Positions 52,461-61,406 are shown, counted from the first letter of the stretch. The stretch is 64,000 bases of DNA from Lutibacter sp. (GCF_021647475.1 NZ_JAKIUR010000007.1:1-64000), one strand, 5' to 3'. A program made the numbers and translations. Notes: generated by a model not told the origin, from the sequence alone.

Positions 52461-52964
52461 ATGGAAAATCAAGAAAAAAAACCTTTAGAAAAAGTTTGCA
52501 TGATTTGTGCAAAAGGATCTTTAGAAGATGTGTATGCAACTTTAGTTATGGCAAATGGTGCTGTTATGGAAGGTATTGAAACCAATGTGTTTTTCACCTT
52601 TTTTGGATTGGATGGCATTACAAAAAAAACAATGAATCATTTACATACCGCAACCACTGGAAACCCAGCAATGCGTATGCCTGGCGGGCTACCTTTTCCT
52701 ACCGTACTTGGTGGATTACCTGGAGTTGAATCTGCAGTTTCTGGGATGATGCGTAAACAAATGGAAGCATTAGATATGCCTCCTGTTGATGAATTCTTAG
52801 AAATGATTACTGCTGGTGGTGGTACAATTTATGCTTGCAAACTAGCTGTTGACATGTTTAAATTAAAGAAAGAAGACTTATCAGATGAAGTTTCTGATAT
52901 TATAACTATTGGACAATTCTATGAACTTTGTGACGGTGATAGAACTCAAATAATTTTCACCTAA
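52461..52964 (+). CDS. DsrE/DsrF/DrsH-like family protein (DsrE2-like)
   Basis: A 167-residue protein. EKVCMICAKGSLEDVYATLVMANGAVMEGIETNVFFTFFGLDGI begins the DsrE fold. The central hydrophobic Gly/Pro-rich stretch (MPGGLPFPTVLGGLPGVESAVSGM) is typical of the DsrE2 branch. A conserved Cys lies in GGTIYACKLAVDMF. Relatives receive and pass persulfide sulfur, often next to TusA or TusE-like proteins. The start lies 18 bp beyond the MITE-like element, which may affect its expression relative to tusE. Confidence 0.87.
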   Translation: MENQEKKPLEKVCMICAKGSLEDVYATLVMANGAVMEGIETNVFFTFFGLDGITKKTMNHLHTATTGNPAMRMPGGLPFPTVLGGLPGVESAVSGMMRKQMEALDMPPVDEFLEMITAGGGTIYACKLAVDMFKLKKEDLSDEVSDIITIGQFYELCDGDRTQIIFT

Positions 52965-52985
52965 TTTTTTAATAAAATTTATTAT

Positions 52986-53151
52986 AAAAAAGGCTATCTA
53001 AAAAGTGGAATTTTCGTCAATCTACCCTGACTATCGGGGTGTTTCAGGTTCTCATAACAACTGGTAATCAGTAAGAGATTCTCAATCAAGCCCACCTGCT
53101 ACTGGCAGGTTTAGAATGACAGTTTTCAAGACTTTTTAGATAGCCTTTTTT
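52986..53151. repeat. Inverted repeat (split terminator) enclosing a palindromic repeat
   Basis: AAAAAAGGCTATCTAAAAAGT (52986-53006, 21 bp) is the exact complement of 53131-53151. Directly joined, the arms would form a normal bidirectional terminator for the convergent dsrE-like and EamA genes. Between them lies about 124 bp related to the GTCAT-type dispersed repeat (about 53012-53122, ending TTAGAATGAC, with its own CACCTGC...GCAGGT hairpin). Confidence 0.75.
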
Positions 53152-54073
53152 ACATAGTAGTATTTATATATTTCAACTTTTGTTTCTTTTTTATTTTTCC
53201 GTAAGCAATTAATAAAACACCTATAATTGTAATAAACCCTCCAATTATAGCAATAGTTTTTGGGAAATTTCCAAAGTATAAATAAGAACCAAACAATACA
53301 AACAATCCTTTTGTACTCATTATTATTGCCTTATGAGAAAGCGGAATATATTTTAAGGAAATATACCCTGTTATTACGGTTAAAAATGGTCCCAAAATTG
53401 AGCCGATAAAAATATTTTTTAATGCACTCACAGGTATTTCTAAAGATAGATTCAAGTATTTCAGTAAAAAAAAGGAGAAAATCAATAAGAAAAAACTCCT
53501 ACTTATTGTTAAAATAATAGGATTAATAATCGCCACATTTTTTTTAACAATTACTGCATTTGTAGCTCCAAAAATACTTGAATACAAAATAAACTGAGTG
53601 CCATTTATAAACATCGTATTTAAATTTGTATTTCCTTTATAACTAATGATAAAAGCTCCAAATAACGCCAATAGCATTCCTGCTAATTCAATCTTGTTAA
53701 ATCGTTCTTTTAATATTAAAAAACTTAAAAATACAACTAGTACTGGAGATAAATTAGCAATAAAAGAAACTATAGAAGGGTTCGAAATAGTGTATAACGC
53801 TTTAAAGAAAAAATAAGTTCCAAAAACCTGATTTATTCCTAAAATAATTAAAATTAAATAACTTCTTAATGAAAGATCTTTAATTTTAGAATACGTTTTT
53901 TTAAACCATGCAAAAATTAAAATCCAAAGTAATCCAAAGCCAAACCAATACACTCCAAATTGAGCAATTTGTACTTCCATTAAGGCTGCTTTGCTAAAAA
54001 TATATACATTAGAAACAGCAATAACTGAAATAAATGCCAATAAAAAACCTTTGGTAGCTTCTGAAAATTTCAT
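53150..54073 (-). CDS. EamA/DMT-family transporter
   Basis: A 307-residue membrane protein with ten hydrophobic helices in two homologous halves (GFLLAFISVIAVSNVYIFSKAALME; GATNAVIVKKNVAIINPIILTISR). It has the family's typical AGMLLALFGAFIIS and GGFITIIGVLLIAYG helix ends and a Lys-rich C-terminus. EamA proteins export metabolites such as amino acids; substrate unknown. Confidence 0.88.
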   Translation of the reverse strand: MKFSEATKGFLLAFISVIAVSNVYIFSKAALMEVQIAQFGVYWFGFGLLWILIFAWFKKTYSKIKDLSLRSYLILIILGINQVFGTYFFFKALYTISNPSIVSFIANLSPVLVVFLSFLILKERFNKIELAGMLLALFGAFIISYKGNTNLNTMFINGTQFILYSSIFGATNAVIVKKNVAIINPIILTISRSFFLLIFSFFLLKYLNLSLEIPVSALKNIFIGSILGPFLTVITGYISLKYIPLSHKAIIMSTKGLFVLFGSYLYFGNFPKTIAIIGGFITIIGVLLIAYGKIKKKQKLKYINTTM

Positions 54074-54128
54074 CTAACAAAGATAATTTTAATATTTATC
54101 TATTTAAGCAATATAAGTTGCTATATTT

Positions 54129-55574
54129 TTAATAAAAAGCGAATCTTTTTACTTGTGCAACATAGCGTGCCAAACGCATAACTTGATGACTATACCCATA
54201 TTCATTATCGTACCAAACATATAAAATTACATTTTTACCATCATTACTTGAAATGGTTGCATGACTATCAAAAATGGCTGGAGATGCTGTACCTACAATA
54301 TCAGAAGAAACCAACTCGTTACTTAATGAATATTTAATTTGTTCAACCAAATTACCTTCTAAAGCATTCTTTTTCATTATTTGGTTAACAGTTTCTTTAC
54401 TTGCCGCATTTTCTAAACGTAAATTTAAAATTGCTAATGAACCATTAGGTACGGGAACCCGTATTGCACTCGAAGTTAGTTTGCCTTTAAAAGAGGGTAA
54501 TGCTTTAGAGACTGCTTTTCCTGCCCCAGTTTCAGTAATTACCATATTTAAAGCGGCTGCTCTACCTCTTCTATATTTTTTATGCATATTATCCACCAAA
54601 TTTTGGTCGTTTGTATAGGCATGAATAGTTTCTAAATGTCCATTAATTACTCCAAAATTATCTTCCATAACCTTTAAAATTGGTGTAATTGCATTGGTAG
54701 TACAAGAAGCTGCTGAAAATATATTTACTTCGTCTGGATTATATTCATTTTCATTAACTCCATAAACAATATTAGGAATTCCTTCTCCTGGGGCTGTCAA
54801 TAAAACTTTAGAAACACCCTTTGCCTTTAAATGCCGTTCCAATGCTTCTTTATCTCTAAATGCCCCAGTATTATCAATCAAAAGTGCATCATCTATTCCA
54901 TAAGAAGAATAATCAATATCTTCTGGATTTTTTGATGAAATTACATAAACTGTTGTTCCATTAATAATAAGTGCATTTTTGTTAGTATCAACGTTAACTG
55001 TTCCATGGAAATCTCCATGAACAGAATCATTTCTTAGTAAGGCTGCTCTTTTTTCTAAAATAGTCTTATTTATTTCTCCGCGAACAACAATAGCTCTTAA
55101 TCGTAATAATTTTCCTTTTCCCATACGAGTCATTAACTCTCTGGCTAACAACCGTCCTATTCTTCCGAATCCATATAAAACTACATCTTTTGGTACATTT
55201 CCATTTTCGTTTTTAGCAGCATTTAATTTTTCAGCTACAAATTCATTTAATTTTGGCTTTTTATTTCCTAAATGATACTCATATACTAATTTTCCTAAAT
55301 CTATTTCAGAAGGTGCTAACTTATATTTCTTAATTTCATTAGCAATTAACACGGTATCAAAAATAGATATTGGCTTTTCTACAAAATCGCTTGCATATTC
55401 AATTAAGTTTAAAATTTCACTAACATTTCTGTCTAATAATTGATTTCTAAATAAAACCAATTCAACGGTATCATCATACCATAGATCACTAATTAACCGA
55501 ATTAGTTCTATAGTTGCTCTTCGTCTTTTTGCTTGAAAAGAGACTTCTTTTTCGTATAGCTTGTTATCTTTCAT
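54129..55574 (-). CDS. Glyceraldehyde-3-phosphate dehydrogenase, long form
   Basis: 481 residues, about 140 more than classical GAPDH. Residues about 1-125 form an N-terminal extension. The NAD-binding domain starts VVLYGFGRIGRLLARELM. The catalytic Cys is in FSAASCTTNAITPILK, with the His in HAYTNDQNLVD. AVSKALPSFKGKLTSSAIRVPVPNGSL and WYDNEYGYSHQVMRLARYV complete the family. The long form is common in Bacteroidota. Whether it runs glycolysis or gluconeogenesis is not evident from sequence. Confidence 0.93.
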   Translation of the reverse strand: MKDNKLYEKEVSFQAKRRRATIELIRLISDLWYDDTVELVLFRNQLLDRNVSEILNLIEYASDFVEKPISIFDTVLIANEIKKYKLAPSEIDLGKLVYEYHLGNKKPKLNEFVAEKLNAAKNENGNVPKDVVLYGFGRIGRLLARELMTRMGKGKLLRLRAIVVRGEINKTILEKRAALLRNDSVHGDFHGTVNVDTNKNALIINGTTVYVISSKNPEDIDYSSYGIDDALLIDNTGAFRDKEALERHLKAKGVSKVLLTAPGEGIPNIVYGVNENEYNPDEVNIFSAASCTTNAITPILKVMEDNFGVINGHLETIHAYTNDQNLVDNMHKKYRRGRAAALNMVITETGAGKAVSKALPSFKGKLTSSAIRVPVPNGSLAILNLRLENAASKETVNQIMKKNALEGNLVEQIKYSLSNELVSSDIVGTASPAIFDSHATISSNDGKNVILYVWYDNEYGYSHQVMRLARYVAQVKRFAFY

Positions 55575-55601
55575 TTTTTAAATTGTGTTGTTATTTTGTT
55601 G

Positions 55602-55609
55602 CAAAAGTA
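55602..55609 (-). promoter_or_regulatory. Predicted -7 box of the GAPDH gene
   Basis: Minus-strand TACTTTTG fits TAnnTTTG about 28-35 nt upstream of the GAPDH ATG. A -33 element was not identified. Confidence 0.4.
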
Positions 55610-55646
55610 CCAATTTCAAACGTTTTCGCAACACTTATTTGTAAAA

Positions 55647-55675
55647 AAAATCCTCCTCATATTGAGAAGGATTTT
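55647..55675 (-). terminator. Intrinsic terminator downstream of the HtrA gene
   Basis: AAAATCCT and AGGATTTT with inner CTCA/TGAG form a stem with one mismatch. Read on the minus strand it is followed by eight T residues. Confidence 0.87.
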
Positions 55676-55703
55676 AAACAAAAATCTATTTATAAAAATT
55701 TAT

Positions 55704-57110
55704 TTATCTAAAAATATATCGTTCTTGTTGCCCATTTAAATTTCTCATTTCAATGTACAGTACTTCGTCGTGATTTCTATTAGCAATAATGTTATTTACA
55801 TCATCAACAGAACTTACTTTTTGATTATTAATAGAAGTTATAATATATCCTTTTTGAACACCATAATGCAAAAGTTCTTTATTGGTAATACCATCAATTT
55901 TAACTCCATTATCAATATTTAATTTACTCAATTCTTTTTTATTTAAATTTTTTAAACTTAAACCAAGTGTAGAAATTGCACTAACTACATTTTTAGATAA
56001 TTTAACATTGGTGGTATTTTCTTCTCCATCACGCAAATAAGTGACTGTAACAGTATCTTCTGGTCTTTTTGTTCTTAAAAAACCTGTTAAATCTGCAAAT
56101 GAATTTATTTTAACAGTGTTTACCTTTGTAATAATATCTCCCTTTTTTAAGCCTGCTTTTTTAGCTCCAGAACCATCATTTACATTAGAGATATAGAATC
56201 CTTCTGTAAAATCAATTCCTAACTTTTGAGCAGCATTATTGGTTAATTCGCCTCCCATAACTCCTAAAACAGCTTTTTGCACATTACCATATTCCATTAA
56301 ATCTTCAACTACTTTTTTAACTATATTTGAAGGAATTGCAAAAGAGTAGCCAATAAAAGAACCTGTTTGAGAAGAAATTGCCGTGTTTATGCCTACCAGT
56401 TCTCCTCTACTATTTACTAATGCTCCACCACTATTTCCAGGGTTTACAGCTGCATCTGTTTGCAAAAACGAATCAATATTTCCATTTCCGTCCAAATCTC
56501 TTCCTTTTGCACTAATAATACCAGCCGTAACTGTAGAAGTTAAATTGTATGGATTTCCTACTGCTAAAACCCATTCTCCAACTTTTACAGCATCAGAATC
56601 TCCAAATACAATATGAGGTAAGTTTTTAGCATCTATTTTAAGTAGAGCAATATCATTAGTAGGATCTGCACCAATAATTTTTGCTTTATAAATTTTTTTA
56701 TCATTTAAAGTAACCTGTAAGGTTGTTGCATTTCTAATTACGTGATTATTAGTTACAATATATCCATCTGGAGAAATTATTACACCACTTCCCATACCTA
56801 CTTGAGAAAATTTCTTAGTTGCATTTCCTTGTCCATAAAAAAATTCTGAAAACGGATCTCTAACGGTTTGTATTGATGTGTTTTTTACATGAACTACTGC
56901 ATTTAAAGTTTTTTCAGCAGCTACCGTAAAATCAGTATTTTCAAACGATTTGCTTGTATTATTAGCATAAGTAGTTTGAACTACAGCTGGTTTTGTTTTA
57001 ACCGATTTTTCAATAACAATTTGAGGTTTTTCAATAAATAATTTATAAGCACTTAATGTTATAGCACCTCCTAAAGCTGAAAACAACACAATACTTATTA
57101 GTTTTTTCAT
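55704..57110 (-). CDS. Periplasmic serine protease, HtrA/DegP family
   Basis: 468 residues: an N-terminal signal or anchor (MKKLISIVLFSALGGAITLSAYKLF), a trypsin-like domain with triad His in IVTNNHVIRNA, Asp in DPTNDIALLK and Ser in AAVNPGNSGGALVNSRG, then two PDZ domains (about 280-370 and 385-465; GLKKGDIITKVNTVKINSFADL). It degrades or refolds damaged envelope proteins. It has its own terminator. Confidence 0.94.
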   Translation of the reverse strand: MKKLISIVLFSALGGAITLSAYKLFIEKPQIVIEKSVKTKPAVVQTTYANNTSKSFENTDFTVAAEKTLNAVVHVKNTSIQTVRDPFSEFFYGQGNATKKFSQVGMGSGVIISPDGYIVTNNHVIRNATTLQVTLNDKKIYKAKIIGADPTNDIALLKIDAKNLPHIVFGDSDAVKVGEWVLAVGNPYNLTSTVTAGIISAKGRDLDGNGNIDSFLQTDAAVNPGNSGGALVNSRGELVGINTAISSQTGSFIGYSFAIPSNIVKKVVEDLMEYGNVQKAVLGVMGGELTNNAAQKLGIDFTEGFYISNVNDGSGAKKAGLKKGDIITKVNTVKINSFADLTGFLRTKRPEDTVTVTYLRDGEENTTNVKLSKNVVSAISTLGLSLKNLNKKELSKLNIDNGVKIDGITNKELLHYGVQKGYIITSINNQKVSSVDDVNNIIANRNHDEVLYIEMRNLNGQQERYIFR

Positions 57111-57230
57111 TTTTTAATATGTTTTAAATTACTATTCAAAATTATAACTAATTTTACACTAAAAAATTACTTTAACGCTTTGTTAACGCTTATTTAACTC
57201 ATTTTAACATTTAATTTTACAGCTTTAATT

Positions 57231-57265
57231 TTTGAAACAAACTAGGACTAATTTTAGTACATTTG
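57231..57265 (+). promoter_or_regulatory. Predicted promoter of dapF with almost no leader
   Basis: TTTG (57231-57234), 23 nt, then TACATTTG (57258-57265) fit the Bacteroidota -33/-7 pattern. The dapF ATG starts at 57271, only 5 nt past the -7 box, so transcription would begin at or next to the start codon. Confidence 0.5.
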
Positions 57266-57270
57266 CAATA

Positions 57271-58050
57271 ATGAATTTACATTTTTATAAATATCAAGGT
57301 GCAGGAAATGATTTTATTATGATGGATAATAGAGCCTTATTATTTCCCAAAAATAACCAATCTCTAATAAACAAATTGTGTGATAGAAGATTTGGAATTG
57401 GAGCTGATGGCTTAATATTATTAGAAAATTCAATAAATTATGATTTTAAAATGACATATTTTAATGCCAATGGAAAAGAAGGAACTATGTGTGGTAACGG
57501 CGGAAGATGTATTGTTGCTTTTGCAAAAGAATTGAATATTATTGAAATTAGCACCACTTTTGAGGCGATAGATGGAGAACATACTGCTACTTTAAAAAAA
57601 GGTTTAATAAGTTTAAAAATGATGGATATTGATACTATTGAAGAGTTTGATAACCATACTTTTTTAAACACAGGATCACCACATCATATTATATTTCAAT
57701 CGGATATTGACACTATAAATATTAAAGATAAAGGTGCTAAAATTAGATATGGAAAACCTTATTTTGAGGAAGGTGCAAACGTTAATTTTGTAGAACAAAT
57801 TTCAGATGATGCATTTAAAATGAGAACGTATGAACGCGGTGTAGAAGACGAAACTTTAGCTTGCGGAACTGGTGCAACTGCTGTTGCAATTGCAGCAAAC
57901 AAAACCAATAAAACGACTGCTAATTCTATAAAATTAAAAGTACTTGGCGGAAAATTAGAAGTTTCATTTAACGTTAAAAACAAAATCTATACTGATGTAT
58001 TTTTAACAGGTCCAGCAGTTAAAGTATTTGAAGGAAACATAACAATTTAA
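57271..58050 (+). CDS. dapF: Diaminopimelate epimerase
   Basis: 259 residues converting LL-DAP to meso-DAP for lysine and peptidoglycan. The two catalytic cysteines are in GTMCGNGGRCIVAFAKE and ETLACGTGATAVAI. The start MNLHFYKYQGAGNDFIMMDNRA is the family start; an upstream ATG at 57232 lies in the predicted promoter and is rejected. It is first gene of dapF-GNAT-mltG, with overlapping junctions (TAATG with the GNAT gene). Confidence 0.95.
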   Translation: MNLHFYKYQGAGNDFIMMDNRALLFPKNNQSLINKLCDRRFGIGADGLILLENSINYDFKMTYFNANGKEGTMCGNGGRCIVAFAKELNIIEISTTFEAIDGEHTATLKKGLISLKMMDIDTIEEFDNHTFLNTGSPHHIIFQSDIDTINIKDKGAKIRYGKPYFEEGANVNFVEQISDDAFKMRTYERGVEDETLACGTGATAVAIAANKTNKTTANSIKLKVLGGKLEVSFNVKNKIYTDVFLTGPAVKVFEGNITI

Positions 58051-58583
58051 TGGCAACATTACACGGAAAAAATATAACACTTAGAGCTTTAGAGCCTGAA
58101 GATTTAGATTTTTTATTTAGCACAGAGAATAATGAATCTTTTTGGGAAATTAGTGGCACACAAACACCTTATTCTAAACATCTACTACAAAAATATATTG
58201 AAAATGCTCATCAAGATATTTATGAAGCTAAACAATATAGATTTGTGATTTCTAACACTGAAAACGTATCCATTGGAATGATAGATTTGTTTGATTTTAA
58301 TCCTCAGCACAAACGTGTTGGTATTGGAATTTTAATCCTTCCAAAACATCAAAATAAAAAATATGGAGCCGAAGCATTAGAATTATTGATAGACTACGTT
58401 TTTACCTATTTAGGTATTCACCAAATTTATGCAAATATTACAACAGACAATATTAAAAGTATCCATTTATTTGAGCAGTTTAATTTTAAAAAAACAGGTG
58501 TTAAAAAAGATTGGGTTTACACTAAAAACAACTTTAAAGATGAATTTCTATACCAATTAATAAGAAATGAAAATGAATCTTAA
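58050..58583 (+). CDS. GNAT-family N-acetyltransferase (RimJ/RimL-like)
   Basis: A 177-residue protein with the GNAT fold: ITLRALEPEDLDFLFSTENNESFWEIS at the N-terminus, the acetyl-CoA loop region VGIGILILPKHQNKKYGAEALELLIDYVF, and NIKSIHLFEQFNFKKTG. It resembles the RimJ/RimL branch that acetylates protein N-termini or small amines; substrate unknown. It overlaps dapF by one base and mltG by 17 bases. Confidence 0.87.
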   Translation: MATLHGKNITLRALEPEDLDFLFSTENNESFWEISGTQTPYSKHLLQKYIENAHQDIYEAKQYRFVISNTENVSIGMIDLFDFNPQHKRVGIGILILPKHQNKKYGAEALELLIDYVFTYLGIHQIYANITTDNIKSIHLFEQFNFKKTGVKKDWVYTKNNFKDEFLYQLIRNENES

Positions 58584-59607
58584 AAAACTCACTTTACTAA
58601 CAATTAGTTTATTGGTTGTAATTAGTGGTGTACTTGCATTTAACTATTACACAAAAATATACAAACCCAACACTATAAAAGAAGGCTTTTTATACATTCC
58701 AACACACAATACATTTAAAGATGTTAAAAGTTTAATTCGTCCATATTTAAAAAAAGTAAAACCTTTTATTTGGGTTGCAAATAAAAAAAAATATCCAAAC
58801 ACTATAAAACCTGGTAAATATTTTATCTCAAAAGGATTAAATAACAATGAATTAGTGAATTTATTGCGAAGCGGAAAACAAACTCCTGTAAAATTAGCCT
58901 TTAACAATCAGGATAATTTAGAAAAATTAGCTGGTAGAATTTCAAAACAAATTGAAGCAGATTCCATAAATTTACTTAAAAGTTTTAATAACATCTCTTT
59001 TTTAACAAAAGCAGGTTTTACTAAAAATACTGCTTTAGCGATGTATTTACCAAATACATATGAAGTTTATTGGAATATTACGCCTGATAAATTAAGAGCC
59101 AAAATGCTCTCCGAATACCATAATTTTTGGAATAAAACTAGGTTAGCTAAAGCAACTAGTTTAAAACTTACACCTGTACAAGTAATTACCTTAGCGTCTA
59201 TTGTGCAAAAAGAAACTGCAAATATTGCAGAAAGACCAAAAGTAGCTCGCTTATATTTAAATAGATTACACCACAATTGGCCTTTACAAGCAGATCCTAC
59301 CATTATTTATGCTATTAAAAAAGGAAAAAAAGATGCTATTATTATCAAAAGAGTGCTAACAAAAGATTTAGAAATAAATTCTCCTTATAACACTTATAAA
59401 AATGTAGGTTTACCTCCGGGACCAATTAGCATGCCCGATTTATCTTCAATAAATGCAGTTCTAAATCCTGCAAATCACAACAACTACTATATGTGTGCAA
59501 GCACAACCAAAATGGGAGAACACGAATTTTCAAAAACGTTAGCACAACATAATAGAAATGCAAGAAAATATCAAAAATGGTTATCAAAACAAGGAGTAAA
59601 TCGCTAA
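58567..59607 (+). CDS. mltG: Endolytic murein transglycosylase MltG (YceG-like)
   Basis: 346 residues: one N-terminal membrane helix (about 9-26), a LysM-like region and the YceG catalytic domain. The catalytic Glu is in ITLASIVQKETANIAERPKVARLYLNRL. QADPTIIYAI, SPYNTYKNVGLPPGPISMPDLSSINAVLNP and MCASTTKMGEHEFSKTLAQHNRNARKY are all MltG hallmarks. It cuts nascent glycan strands and so sets their length. Confidence 0.95.
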   Translation: MKMNLKKLTLLTISLLVVISGVLAFNYYTKIYKPNTIKEGFLYIPTHNTFKDVKSLIRPYLKKVKPFIWVANKKKYPNTIKPGKYFISKGLNNNELVNLLRSGKQTPVKLAFNNQDNLEKLAGRISKQIEADSINLLKSFNNISFLTKAGFTKNTALAMYLPNTYEVYWNITPDKLRAKMLSEYHNFWNKTRLAKATSLKLTPVQVITLASIVQKETANIAERPKVARLYLNRLHHNWPLQADPTIIYAIKKGKKDAIIIKRVLTKDLEINSPYNTYKNVGLPPGPISMPDLSSINAVLNPANHNNYYMCASTTKMGEHEFSKTLAQHNRNARKYQKWLSKQGVNR

Positions 59608-60025
59608 AATTAAGTTTTAATAAAAATATATATTGCTGTTTTTTAATAAGTTACATTTTTAAAATTGACCTTTTGTGGTTTATTACCCAAAACTAACCAT
59701 TTATGTATTTTCTACTTGCAACCTTCCATTTATTGATTTTTGAATAAGAGTTCTTCTTATTTTTATTTGAAATTAATTGTTCCCATAACGGTGAAACGAT
59801 ATCAAAATATAGCCGAATTAGTAATATTCAAAACAATTTGATATTGGTTTTAAATTGGGAATTTTGAGATGCGAAATCATAATAGAATGTTAAATTATTA
59901 TGATTTTTATCTAATAAATGTTAATAATTATTTAAAAAATAGTGATTATAAACTTGATGTTTAAATATTTAATAAATTGTTGTATATTTGCACGCTGAAA
60001 TAATTAGAAGCAATAACGTAAAATT
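59608..60025. other. Non-coding gap mltG to lysozyme-like gene
   Basis: 418 bp, very AT-rich. TATATTTG at 59983-59990 is a likely -7 box for the gene at 60026. A short minus-strand open stretch (about 40 codons, stop to stop) is present near 59685-59825 but has no recognisable family and no start with context. No terminator, repeat or RNA gene was recognised. Confidence 0.5.
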
Positions 60026-60640
60026 ATGAAAAAAATAGTAATCATATTTAGCTTACTAGCTTTAGTAATTATAGTGTCAAGCTTTTCAAATAAGAGCAAA
60101 GTAAAAAATACTGTTATAGTAAACAAATATTACAGTACAGTACAAACAAAAGAACAAAGTAATCTAAAACCAATTAACATTCCTTTTGTTGGTAAATCAT
60201 TTACTGGTTTTAAAGAAGCTGTTGCATTCAAAGAATCTCAAGGAAATTATAATACCATTAATACTTTAGGGTACTTGGGTAAATATCAGTTTGGAAGAAC
60301 CACTTTAGAACGATTTAATATATACAACACTCGTCATTTTTTAAAAGATCCTGAATTACAAGAAGATGCATTTATTGCACTTTGCTCTGTTAATAAATGG
60401 ATTTTAAGAAAGGATATTAGAAGAAGTACTGGTAAAACTATAAATCACATTAAAATTACCGAATCTGGAATTTTAGCTGCGGCTCATTTAGCTGGCGCTG
60501 GAAATGTAAAAAAATATCTTAGAAGTAATGGAAATTTAGATTTTAAAGATGCTTACGGTTCAACCGTACAACATTACTTGAAACAATTTTCAGGGTATGA
60601 TACTTCTATCATTGAAGCATCAAAAAATCCTGTTTTATAA
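60026..60640 (+). CDS. Exported lysozyme-like (transglycosylase-fold) protein
   Basis: A 204-residue protein with a signal peptide or anchor (MKKIVIIFSLLALVIIVSSFS). The domain FKEAVAFKESQGNYNTINTLGYLGKYQFGRTTLERF places a Glu in the position of the lysozyme/SLT catalytic residue, followed by the Gly-x-Tyr-Gln-Phe-Gly motif. A later ILAAAHLAGAGNVKKYLRS is also SLT-like. It probably acts on peptidoglycan. A Bacteroidota-type -7 box lies about 36 bp upstream and a terminator follows. Confidence 0.8.
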   Translation: MKKIVIIFSLLALVIIVSSFSNKSKVKNTVIVNKYYSTVQTKEQSNLKPINIPFVGKSFTGFKEAVAFKESQGNYNTINTLGYLGKYQFGRTTLERFNIYNTRHFLKDPELQEDAFIALCSVNKWILRKDIRRSTGKTINHIKITESGILAAAHLAGAGNVKKYLRSNGNLDFKDAYGSTVQHYLKQFSGYDTSIIEASKNPVL

Positions 60641-60657
60641 TTTGATTAATTTTGGTT

Positions 60658-60690
60658 AAAAAAAGCGTAAACAGTGTTTACGCTTTTTTT
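60658..60690. terminator. Bidirectional intrinsic terminator
   Basis: GCGTAAAC and GTTTACGC around an AGT loop, with seven A residues before and seven T residues after. It serves the convergent lysozyme-like and tetrapyrrole-methylase-family genes. Confidence 0.92.
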
Positions 60691-61406
60691 TATTCTTTAT
60701 GAATTATAAAAATAGTAGGTTTTTTATTTAAATCTGGAGGTTCAATTTTCCAGTCTTTTATGGTTAACGATTTAATATATTCATCCTTTAAAGTAATATT
60801 GCAAGCTATACAAAGCATAGTTCCTGGTGTTAACGTACTTTTTAAATCATTAAACATTTTTTCATTTCTATAAGGAGTTTCAATAAATATTTGAGACTGA
60901 CCTTTTTCTTTTGATAATTTTTCTAAACTCTTTATCGCTTTTTTTCGTTCAAGACTATCAATAGGAAGATATCCATTAAATGCAAAATTTTGACCATTAA
61001 AACCTGAAGCCATCATTGCCAACAAAATAGAAGAAGGACCTACCAAAGGAATAACCTTAATATTTTTTTGATGTGCTAACTTCACGATTTCAGCACCAGG
61101 ATCAGCAATTGCAGGCACTCCTGCTTCAGATAATAATCCGATTGAAATACCTTTATCACAATCCTCTAAATAGGTCTGAATTTCTAAAGCATCGGCATAT
61201 TTATCTAATTTAAAAATAATTAATGAAGGCTGAGATTTTTTAGGAGTAATTCTTTTAATAAATTTTCTAGCAGTTTTTTCATTTTCAACTATAAAATAAT
61301 CTAATTCTTCAATTACTTTTTTAACTGAAATTGGCATTACTTCTAAAGGTTCATTGTCTCCTAAAGTAGTAGGAATTAAATATAAAACACCTTTTTTATC
61401 ACTCAT
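60690..61406 (-). CDS. Tetrapyrrole methylase-family SAM-dependent methyltransferase (RsmI-like)
   Basis: A 238-residue protein of the RsmI/cobalamin methylase fold: GVLYLIPTTLGDN at the start, GISIGLLSEAGVPAIADPGAEIVKLAHQKNIKVIPLVGPSSILLAMMASGFNGQNFAFNGYLP, then IFIETPYRNEKMFNDL. It resembles RsmI, the 16S rRNA C1402 2'-O-methyltransferase. The N-terminal region is shortened and altered compared with true RsmI (GNLGDIT motif not seen), and Bacteroidota usually carry a separate RsmI, so its substrate is open. The start abuts the phosphatase stop. Confidence 0.8.
   Translation of the reverse strand: MSDKKGVLYLIPTTLGDNEPLEVMPISVKKVIEELDYFIVENEKTARKFIKRITPKKSQPSLIIFKLDKYADALEIQTYLEDCDKGISIGLLSEAGVPAIADPGAEIVKLAHQKNIKVIPLVGPSSILLAMMASGFNGQNFAFNGYLPIDSLERKKAIKSLEKLSKEKGQSQIFIETPYRNEKMFNDLKSTLTPGTMLCIACNITLKDEYIKSLTIKDWKIEPPDLNKKPTIFIIHKE

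Noticed and set aside
59685..59825. Possible gene remnant of about 40 codons on the minus strand (ending ...WKVASRKYING stop)
   Set aside because: No start codon in a sensible context, no family resemblance, and such open stretches are expected by chance in AT-rich DNA.
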